Shown here one piece after another: positions 1 through 6,645 of a stretch of 11,148 nt of DNA (its first letter is position 1; each line of letters begins with the position of its first letter). Below the pieces are notes generated by a model. It did no database searches, was not told the origin of the DNA, and saw nothing but the letters and a program-made list of their open reading frames with translations. The translations under genes were made by a program, and so were the position numbers. Origin of the DNA: an uncultured Prevotella sp. (lineage in GTDB: Bacteria > Bacteroidota > Bacteroidia > Bacteroidales > Bacteroidaceae); the NCBI GenBank assembly GCA_938018155.1, contig CALIIG010000165.1, positions 1 through 11,148 on the forward strand, given 5' to 3'.

Positions 1-165
1 CGTCGTACACGTTGCTGACGGCCGTCGAACCATGCCCCCTGTACCGTAAAGGGAACATCGTGCAGGTGTATTGTGTTATCCGGTATGCCGGCAACAGGGA
101 CGGAACAGGGCGTAAAACTGGTACGGACGGGCCGCCCACCGGTTTCCCCGCCATGCCGGGGCACC
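1..165. other. Left edge beyond the operon terminator, no assignable gene
   Basis: This GC-rich stretch lies beyond the terminator of the leftward operon. I see no start codon and reading frame that make a convincing gene. On the minus strand one frame stays open from the terminator to the window edge and has natural-looking composition (it includes PDNTIHLHDVPFTVQGAWFD), but it has no ATG, only GTG or TTG near 162-167. A second minus frame starts with an ATG at 153-155 and is also open to the edge, but its composition is proline- and arginine-rich and less protein-like. On the plus strand, one frame ending in a TAA at 47-49 could be the tail of a convergent gene. I cannot choose between these from the window alone. 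Confidence 0.3.
141..165 (-). other. GC-rich hairpin just beyond the operon terminator
   Basis: CCCCG (146-150) pairs with CGGGG (157-161) around a 6-base loop, and the outer GGT (141-143) and ACC (163-165) can also pair across a small bulge. It follows directly on the T-run of the terminator in the direction of leftward transcription. It has no T-run of its own on the minus strand, so it is not a second intrinsic terminator by the usual rule. It may be a chance fold in GC-rich DNA. Confidence 0.35.
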
Positions 166-197
166 AAAAAGCCCTGGCTGCACACGTTAGCCAGGGC
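166..197 (-). terminator. Intrinsic terminator of the metalloprotease-SusCD-propeller operon
   Basis: Read on the minus strand, GCCCTGGCT is followed by a 9-base loop and then AGCCAGGGC, a perfect 9-bp GC-rich stem, and directly by TTTTT (plus-strand A-run 166-170). It lies 26 bases past the TAA of the propeller gene. The T-run is on the minus-strand side only, so it terminates leftward transcription. The stem arms are at 171-179 and 189-197. Confidence 0.93.
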
Positions 198-223
198 CTG
201 ACGAGAGTATGTAATAATGAGGT

Positions 224-1819
224 TTATTTTACAACAAACTTCTTTCCGTTTTGAACATAAATGCCGCGAGGCAGCTTTTTGCCTGTGCCCATATACTGGC
301 CGTTGAGGTTGTATATGCGTGCGTCGCTGGTGGTATTGGCCTTAATCTGGCCAATGCCCGTTGACGTTTGCCGGTATGTGGTAACGGTGGTTGTGGCAGC
401 ATTGTTGGTGATGGTTGAAACAACGCCGCCGGCATTAGCGGCCAGCGAGATGTACTCAGCGTTGTCGCCTGTGGTGAAAGCACCCGTTGCCGACACGTTA
501 AATGTAAGTGCATGGTTGGTGTTTGCATCGGCTTTCTTGCGGTCGACGCCTGCAATGAATACCTTTTCATCGTTTACAAGCATGGCGTGGAAAGCCTCCT
601 CGTTCTTCGTTACGTCGCCTTCGTCGTAGCCATCGTTGGCTGCCCAGTTCACGCTAAAGTCGGCAGGGTTGAGATTTGCCACAAACATGTCGGAGCTTCC
701 AGCCGATGTTTTGCCCGTGTCGAAACCCAGCTGGTTGTAGAAAGTGCCTGCCACGAACAGCTTTCCACCGTTAACAGCCATCGCGCCTACGCGATCGGTG
801 CCGTAGCTTTTGTCGTGCATGGCAACATGGAAAACCTTTGACGTGGTAGCTGCAGCGTCGATTTTGGCCAGAATAAAGGCGTGTTCAACGTTGCCTGTAC
901 CGTCGTCGGGCATCTGCATGGTAAGCTCTTCGGCAGCGTTGGGTGTAGTAAGCGTTTCGGTTCCCTTGCCCACAAAGCCTGCGTAAACGGTGCCGCCGTC
1001 GACCGTAAAGCATACCGACTCGGGGTTTTGCTGCAACGAAACCTTGTTGTCCTTCATTTTAAGGTTGGCCACTGACGTAGCATGGGTAAGGTCGGCAGCT
1101 TTTAATGACATAATGCCTACGCTGGCAACGTCCTGATACATAGCTCCGAAAATGTCGAGATAACGGCCTTCCCACTGCACGTTGTCAAAGGTAACATCGC
1201 CCGTGTAGGTTGCCGAGAGGTATACTTTGCCGTTTGAAACCATCAGCTTGCCGGGTGTAATGTGCACATCTCCTGCCTCGGGAAAGTAGAGACCAGAGGC
1301 TTGAACGCTGGCGTTGGCAACGGGATATACCGAGCGCAGTGCCTTAAGGTTGCCGTTTTTATCGTATTTTGCAATGAACATAGTGGTGGGCACAGCGATG
1401 CCTGCCGCGCCATGAACCACCTGGTTATTGCCGTCGGCCGAATAGAATGTTACCTCGTCGGCCAGCAATCCTGCTGCATAAAGGTTGCCGTCGGCGTCGG
1501 TATCGAGTGTGCGGATAACCGACATGCCGTTTAGTTTGGCCAGCCAGGCCTCCGTGCCGTCGGCGTTATACTTGGCCACGTAGGCCGATGTAATGTTGTC
1601 GTCGTTGGTAATTGCCTTGCCGCCAAAGGTTATATTCTGGTTGTATGTGCCCGTAGTAAACACGTCGCCATTGGCTGCAACGGCGGTGTGGGTGTCGCCA
1701 AGCTGGTTGGCATTGTCAACAGGCGTAAGGCTTTTTGTCCATAAGGCAGGCGCGTTCCACGTCTGTGCCTGAAGCGTTGTAACCGCCATGAGGGCGGCGG
1801 CAAGTAGTAATTTTTTCAT
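224..1819 (-). CDS. Exported beta-propeller-like protein with T9SS-type C-terminal module
   Basis: This is a 531-residue exported protein of unknown exact function. A lysine-start signal peptide (residues 1-18, ending LQA before QTW) has no lipobox, so signal peptidase I is expected. The body shows at least six repeats of the form NGxVYxxGxYxxxxxF followed by a xFVAKxxxxG strand, beginning near residues 45, 105, 191, 268, 346 and 412. This matches the style of SBBP-type beta-propellers. Several turns carry D/N-rich DADG or KNGN sequences. The last ~43 residues (489-531) contain RIYNLNGQ, LPRGIYVQNGKK and a terminal VVK, resembling the sorting domain of type IX secretion substrates in Prevotella and Porphyromonas. 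It is last in the operon, 56 bases after susD and ahead of a strong terminator. The ATG at 1819 sits right before the signal peptide. A surface accessory role, like SusE/SusF proteins, is inference; substrate is unknown. Confidence 0.85.
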   Translation of the reverse strand: MKKLLLAAALMAVTTLQAQTWNAPALWTKSLTPVDNANQLGDTHTAVAANGDVFTTGTYNQNITFGGKAITNDDNITSAYVAKYNADGTEAWLAKLNGMSVIRTLDTDADGNLYAAGLLADEVTFYSADGNNQVVHGAAGIAVPTTMFIAKYDKNGNLKALRSVYPVANASVQASGLYFPEAGDVHITPGKLMVSNGKVYLSATYTGDVTFDNVQWEGRYLDIFGAMYQDVASVGIMSLKAADLTHATSVANLKMKDNKVSLQQNPESVCFTVDGGTVYAGFVGKGTETLTTPNAAEELTMQMPDDGTGNVEHAFILAKIDAAATTSKVFHVAMHDKSYGTDRVGAMAVNGGKLFVAGTFYNQLGFDTGKTSAGSSDMFVANLNPADFSVNWAANDGYDEGDVTKNEEAFHAMLVNDEKVFIAGVDRKKADANTNHALTFNVSATGAFTTGDNAEYISLAANAGGVVSTITNNAATTTVTTYRQTSTGIGQIKANTTSDARIYNLNGQYMGTGKKLPRGIYVQNGKKFVVK

Positions 1820-1875
1820 AACTCTTACTATTTAAAAAGGTGAAAATAAAATATGATTGTAGATATAATGACGTA

Positions 1876-3264
1876 TTATGGCCACTGTTCAATGGCAGGG
1901 TTGGCCTCAACAGCCTCAGTGGGGAGGCGCATGGTATAGCGACGGTCGCCCGCGTTAAGCCGGAAGGTTTCACCGTTATAGCTTTTTGTGAGCGCGGGCA
2001 TGGTTGTACGGCGCAGGTCATACCACCTGTGGCCTTCGAAAGCCAGCTCACGAGCGCGCTCGTTTACTATTTCGTCTGCCAGCTGATTGTCGGTAAGCGT
2101 TGCCATATTAGCCACAAATGTAGCGTAGGCCGTAGCGTTATATCGCTTAATGGCCAGCTGTTTGAGGTAGTTTTCAGCCACTGAACGCTGACCCAGACGG
2201 GCAGCAGCCTCGGCAGCCGTAAGGTAAAACTCGGCCGAACGGAACGTGCAGTTAAACTGTTCGCTGCCGCCTTTGAGCAGGGTTGACGTGCTCGGGGTGA
2301 TGCGACGATAGTATTTTGTGCGCCGCTGATCGCCCGGAAGGTATAGTGAAATCAGGCTTTGGGCAGGGCGACCAATCAATATATTCTTGCCGTCCATCAT
2401 CGTTTCGAGTGCCTGAATGCTCTCTTTTGAGTCGGAGCGGCTGGGCAAAACGCTGCCCGACGACGTCATGTCTTCGAGAGCAGGGTGGGCCTGAATGACA
2501 GCCTTTGAAGCGTCGAGCGCACCCTGCCAGTTGCCCATGTACAGGCAAACACGTGCACGAAGACACTGCGCCGAAACGGTATTGAACCTGTAATTAAGCC
2601 CTTTCTCCCAGCTTTGCACGTTGAGATGGTGTTCGGCTTCGGCTATATCGGCCAGCACCTGTGCATAAACGTCTTTCAAACTGCTGCTGCGGGGCACGGC
2701 GTTTACATCGGCCTTAAGCATCAATGGCACACCGCGCGTGGTGTCAGGCTTGCAGTGAGTGTAGGGCTCGGCATACAGGTTGGCCAGCAGAAAATGGCAG
2801 TAAGCCCGCATCATATAGCTTTCGCCAATGAGCTGTTCTATATCAGCAGACGAGGCGTTTGTGATGTCGTTCTTATGCTCTATAATATAATTGGCAATAT
2901 AAATAGCATGGTAATACCTGCGCCAGCCAAAGTAAGTGGTGGAGGTTGACGGCGCATCGTCGTTCCAACGCCAAAGGTCGAAGTAGGTCGAATAATCGAG
3001 ATCGGAGGTGAAGCCCGGCATCATCGTCATTTCGTCGCTACGTACAGTGGTTAAGGCGCGGTCGGAAGGGAAATACTTATATTCGTATGTGAGCAGCTCT
3101 CTATACTCTTCACCCGTCCTGGCTATGATGCGGCCGGTAGGCGTTATGTCAAGAAAGTCGTTGCACGAAGCAAATAAAAGCGTTGCGAAAAGCAGGCTGA
3201 GAAGCTGCGAAAAGCGTACCCTGCGGGGCTGTGATAATATGTTTGATTTCATATTCTGCATCAT
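1876..3264 (-). CDS. SusD/RagB family surface substrate-binding lipoprotein
   Basis: This is a 462-residue SusD/RagB-type lipoprotein, which in this family caps a SusC barrel on the outer surface and captures substrate. A basic N-terminus and hydrophobic stretch lead to LLFASC with the lipid-bearing cysteine at residue 34; CNDFLDITPTG just after it is typical of mature SusD N-termini. The C-terminal SusD signature is clear at about 398-419 (EIVNERARELAFEGHRWYDL), followed by RRYTMRLPTEAVEANPAIEQ. Helical repeat content in the middle (for example EFYLTAAEAAARLGQ) fits the TPR-like scaffold. It is somewhat shorter than many family members but looks complete. Three ATGs are possible (3264, 3261, 3252); the third gives the more conventional signal peptide MKSNIL. 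No Shine-Dalgarno sequence decides between them. It follows susC by 20 bases and is surely co-transcribed. Peptide rather than glycan binding is inferred from the protease in the operon. Confidence 0.95.
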   Translation of the reverse strand: MMQNMKSNILSQPRRVRFSQLLSLLFATLLFASCNDFLDITPTGRIIARTGEEYRELLTYEYKYFPSDRALTTVRSDEMTMMPGFTSDLDYSTYFDLWRWNDDAPSTSTTYFGWRRYYHAIYIANYIIEHKNDITNASSADIEQLIGESYMMRAYCHFLLANLYAEPYTHCKPDTTRGVPLMLKADVNAVPRSSSLKDVYAQVLADIAEAEHHLNVQSWEKGLNYRFNTVSAQCLRARVCLYMGNWQGALDASKAVIQAHPALEDMTSSGSVLPSRSDSKESIQALETMMDGKNILIGRPAQSLISLYLPGDQRRTKYYRRITPSTSTLLKGGSEQFNCTFRSAEFYLTAAEAAARLGQRSVAENYLKQLAIKRYNATAYATFVANMATLTDNQLADEIVNERARELAFEGHRWYDLRRTTMPALTKSYNGETFRLNAGDRRYTMRLPTEAVEANPAIEQWP

Positions 3265-3284
3265 ATAAAGAGGTGTTACGGGTA

Positions 3285-6200
3285 TCAGAAGTTGACGTTC
3301 AAACCAAAAATGTAGCTCTTTGCCACGGGTTGGGCAAAGGGATTACCCATGGTTTCGGGGTCGAGATAATTGTTGTAGTTGCTGGCTATAACCAGCAGGT
3401 TGCGGCCTTCGAGGCTTACTGACGCACTGCTGACGCCGAATTTTGACAGCCATTTTTTGGGCAATTTATAACCGAGACGCAGGCTTTGCATGCGGGCATA
3501 GCTGCTGTTGCGCACCCAAATGTCGAGCATGCTGTACGTGTTATATTCGGCAAAGCGCGTGTATTCGGCCAGACGAGCGGGCGTTGACACCATCAGGACG
3601 GCATATTTGCCATTGGTATTGGTGGTTGTCCAGCGGTTAAGGATGTCGCGGTTGGTATTTAATCCGCGGTCGAAATAAGCGGGCGAGTAGGACGGCTGCA
3701 CGCGAACCTTCATGCCAAGATTGAACATAAAGTTGACGCCAAGCTGCCAGTTGCCATACTCGAACGTGTTTATCAGTCCGCCTGAACACTTGGGATCGGT
3801 ACTGCCCATGTAAGCATACTGTGCACGTTGTTGTTCAGCCGTGAGCTGACTGGCACCATATCGGTTGAGCTTAAGGAAATTGGCGGCCGATGTTTTCGAT
3901 CCGTCGGCAGCCACAAACAAGGGGTAACCGTCGGCGTCGAGCCCGGCTGTGCGATAGGCAAACAGCGCACCCACGGGATAACCCTGACGGCTTGGATAGG
4001 TTGAATTTTGTGCAACGCTCTCGTTTAATATCTTATTGGTGTTGAAACCCAGGTTTAAATGGGTTGACCATGTGAAGTTTTTCGTAACGATGTTGCGCGT
4101 ATTGAGCGACAGTTCCCATCCGTCATTCTTCATGCTTGCCCAGTTAATGGTGGTTGATGCAAAGCCCGTTTCGAGCGGAAGCATACGTATACCAATGAGG
4201 TCGGAGCTTTTACGGTGATAATAATCAAGGCTGAGGTGGATGCGACTATTCAGAAACGCAGCTTCAAGACCGAGATTAACGTTCGACGTTTTTTCCCATT
4301 TCAGGTTGGGGTTGGGAGCGGTTTCGGCCGCAATTATCGTCTCGCTTTTACCCAGAATAGAGGCTTTATCAATGGTGCCTATGAGATAAGGCGAGGTTGA
4401 TTTGTCAATATTTCCCTGCAAACCATAGGATGCACGCAAGCGTAAATCGTTGATCCAGGTGAGCGGTTGCATCCATTTCTCCTCCGAAATACGCCATAAT
4501 CCGCTCACCGAATACAACGGTAAGTAGCGGTATTTTTTGGCTACTCCGAACACGTCGCTGCCGTCGAAGCGCACACTTGCGCCCAGTGTGTAGCGGTAAT
4601 GATAGGTGTAAGAGCCTGTGGCATACCAGCTAACGTAAGCGTTTTCAAGGTTGGTTTCCTGATGAAGAGGGTAGCGTTCGGCAATGCTTTGCGACGGAAA
4701 GACAACGGGTTTTGTAGTTAATGTGCGGGCATCAAAGCCGTAAGCAACCGACGATGTTGATTGTGTGGTGTTGTGACGCACCTCAGTTCCCAGCATCAAT
4801 TCAACGTCATGGTACCTGGCAAATCGGCGGTTATACTCGGCCATTGCTTTCCAAAGCCACTGTCTTCTGTACGAATCGGTGGTGCGAAGAGCACCTCCTT
4901 CGGGGAAGATGGTTTGCTGAACGCCGCCCGATGTCATGTAAGTGGCATACTCTTTTTCCTTGCGCATGGCGTAGCTGTCGCCGCCCTGGTAGCGGCGTAA
5001 GCTGTAATTGTCGAACTGATAACCCAATTGAGACGTGAGCTTAAAATTGCTGTTGAGCTTATATTCAGCATCAATGATGGTCATTATAGAATAGTCACGG
5101 CGACGCTTTGAGGTGTTGGCGCGCTCCTCAAAGATGTTAAAGTCGGGGGCATTGCTTTCGCGTCCCTGCACGTTTGTATCGTAATTATAGCTGCCGTCGG
5201 CTTTAAAGGGCTGGAAATATGGATTGGCTTCGCGCGAGTAATACACGGGATTGGTGAACCCTCCTGTATCAGTAAGGAAGCTGGTTTGCTTGCGCTGGTT
5301 GGCAAAAATGCTTGCACCAAGTGTGAGCTTTTTGTTGATTTTGAAGGTCCCTTTCAGCGTAAAGTTATAGCGATTGTTCTCTACTCCCTTCACGATTCCC
5401 TGCTCGTCATAGTATCCTGCCGATGCATAGTAACTGGCTCTGTCGCTGCCTCCCGAGACGGAAGCATTGTATTCCTGATTGAAAACGTTGCGGAAGAGAA
5501 TGTCGTTCCAGTCGGTATTGATATCGCGCAGGTTGTTAATCTGCTGCCGTGCCGTAGCAGAGAGCGCATTCCAACCGCCTGCACGGTAGGCGTTAAACTC
5601 GTTAAGCCGGTCTAAAATGTTGGCAACGCCGCCCTTATGCTGGCGATATTCGTATTTGCTTGCTAAAAGATCAAGCTCCAAATCAACCTTTTCGTTGGCG
5701 TTAAGCAGATTTAAACGGTCGATATTTACCTTGGGACTGAACGTCAGTCGCGTGTTAAAGTTAACGATTGGACGGCTCTCTTTGCCTCGCTTTGTCGTAA
5801 TGACAATAACGCCATTAGCCGCACGAGCACCGTAGATAGCAGTGGCGGCGGCATCCTTTAACACCGTAATGTTATCAATATCCGAGGGGTTTAGTCCTGC
5901 AATTGAGGTTTGATAGATGTCGTTTACATCGTTTAAGTTGTCCACATTAGGGATGTCTGTGCCCTCCAACGGGATGCCATCGAGTACCCATAACGGTTCT
6001 TGCGTGCCGTTAATAGAGGCTGTTCCGCGAATCCTTATCTTTACAGGAGCACCCGGTGCGCCCGTAGAGGGAAGAGTAGACAAGCCGGCAATCTGGCCCC
6101 CTAACGCTTGATCGATGTTCTTAACAGCACCTACTGATTCGTCGTTTATGTTGAGTTGTGATACCGATGCCGTCAGTTTTCGGCGGTCAATCTTCTGGTA

Positions 6201-6536
6201 GCCCGTCACCACCACTTCCTTAATGGATTGGGATGCCGATTTTAACGTCACCACATAATGGTCGGTTCCGTCAACAAGTGTTATCTTACCGTTCTCATAT
6301 CCCAGGTAACGCACGGTAAGAACCTTGGTGTTTTGTGGCACCTTCATGGTGAAATCGCCGTTATAATCGGTCACCGTGCCGTTCTGAAGTTTGCCATCAC
6401 CCATAGCGATGGTGGCACCAATTAGCGGCTCGTCAGGCAGTGTTCCGTCTAAAATCTTGCCTGTAATGGTTCGCTCTTGCGCTGCAAGTTGCTGGCAGCA
6501 TATCAGAAAGAGGAGGTATAAAAGTAACCTTTTCAT
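3285..6536 (-). CDS. SusC/RagA family TonB-linked outer-membrane transporter
   Basis: This 1083-residue TonB-dependent transporter is the import channel partner of the SusD-type lipoprotein downstream. A signal peptide (residues 1-20, MKRLLLYLLFLICCQQLAAQ) is followed by a carboxypeptidase-regulatory-like beta-sandwich (about 22-100), a TonB-box-like KEVVVTGYQ (106-114), and the plug domain. The RagA/SusC signature is present at about 225-252 (LKDAAATAIYGARAANGVIV then ITTKRGK). The rest is a 22-strand-type barrel rich in aromatic and Asn residues, ending in the expected C-terminal phenylalanine (YIFGLNVNF). There is no STN or FecR-interacting extension at the N-terminus, so no anti-sigma signalling through this protein is indicated. 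Length is normal for the family and no frameshift is seen. It begins 80 bases after the metalloprotease gene, in a gap containing 22-bp repeats, without a recognisable promoter of its own. Peptide cargo is inferred from context. Confidence 0.97.
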   Translation of the reverse strand: MKRLLLYLLFLICCQQLAAQERTITGKILDGTLPDEPLIGATIAMGDGKLQNGTVTDYNGDFTMKVPQNTKVLTVRYLGYENGKITLVDGTDHYVVTLKSASQSIKEVVVTGYQKIDRRKLTASVSQLNINDESVGAVKNIDQALGGQIAGLSTLPSTGAPGAPVKIRIRGTASINGTQEPLWVLDGIPLEGTDIPNVDNLNDVNDIYQTSIAGLNPSDIDNITVLKDAAATAIYGARAANGVIVITTKRGKESRPIVNFNTRLTFSPKVNIDRLNLLNANEKVDLELDLLASKYEYRQHKGGVANILDRLNEFNAYRAGGWNALSATARQQINNLRDINTDWNDILFRNVFNQEYNASVSGGSDRASYYASAGYYDEQGIVKGVENNRYNFTLKGTFKINKKLTLGASIFANQRKQTSFLTDTGGFTNPVYYSREANPYFQPFKADGSYNYDTNVQGRESNAPDFNIFEERANTSKRRRDYSIMTIIDAEYKLNSNFKLTSQLGYQFDNYSLRRYQGGDSYAMRKEKEYATYMTSGGVQQTIFPEGGALRTTDSYRRQWLWKAMAEYNRRFARYHDVELMLGTEVRHNTTQSTSSVAYGFDARTLTTKPVVFPSQSIAERYPLHQETNLENAYVSWYATGSYTYHYRYTLGASVRFDGSDVFGVAKKYRYLPLYSVSGLWRISEEKWMQPLTWINDLRLRASYGLQGNIDKSTSPYLIGTIDKASILGKSETIIAAETAPNPNLKWEKTSNVNLGLEAAFLNSRIHLSLDYYHRKSSDLIGIRMLPLETGFASTTINWASMKNDGWELSLNTRNIVTKNFTWSTHLNLGFNTNKILNESVAQNSTYPSRQGYPVGALFAYRTAGLDADGYPLFVAADGSKTSAANFLKLNRYGASQLTAEQQRAQYAYMGSTDPKCSGGLINTFEYGNWQLGVNFMFNLGMKVRVQPSYSPAYFDRGLNTNRDILNRWTTTNTNGKYAVLMVSTPARLAEYTRFAEYNTYSMLDIWVRNSSYARMQSLRLGYKLPKKWLSKFGVSSASVSLEGRNLLVIASNYNNYLDPETMGNPFAQPVAKSYIFGLNVNF

Positions 6537-6580
6537 CTGTTGTAGGATGTGTGAGTGATGTGATAATGTTTGTTATTCAC

Positions 6581-6645
6581 GGTCTAAAGCCGCATTATTC
6601 CTGGTCTAAAGCCGCATTATTCGCGATTTAAAGCCGTTTTTATTC
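6581..6645. repeat. 22-bp tandem repeats at the metalloprotease/susC junction
   Basis: Two perfect copies of GGTCTAAAGCCGCATTATTC occur at 6581-6600 and 6603-6622 (period 22). A third, diverged copy at 6625-6645 shares TAAAGCCG and TTATTC. The diverged copy lies inside the last codons of the metalloprotease gene and the second copy covers its stop codon. On the minus strand each unit starts with GAATAA, at 6645, 6622 and 6600, and a fourth GAATAA follows at 6578, giving spacings of 23, 22 and 22. The unit is not palindromic and makes no obvious hairpin. It probably arose by slippage duplication of the gene's 3' end; a protein-binding role is possible since 22 bp is about two helical turns. 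Confidence 0.9.

Noticed and set aside
12..254. An 80-codon plus-strand frame at the left edge
   Set aside because: It runs through the operon terminator and into the 3' end of the propeller gene, where its sequence is just the complement of those elements; no family is recognisable.
3285..6536. The SusC gene as part of a polysaccharide utilisation locus
   Set aside because: No glycoside hydrolase, lyase, sulfatase, SusE/F-type lipoprotein or hybrid two-component sensor is encoded in the window; the only enzyme in the operon is a protease.
6477..6536. The CC pair in the SusC signal peptide (LICCQQ) as a lipobox
   Set aside because: The spacing and the following LAAQ-E fit a normal signal peptidase I site, and the residue before each cysteine does not match a lipobox.
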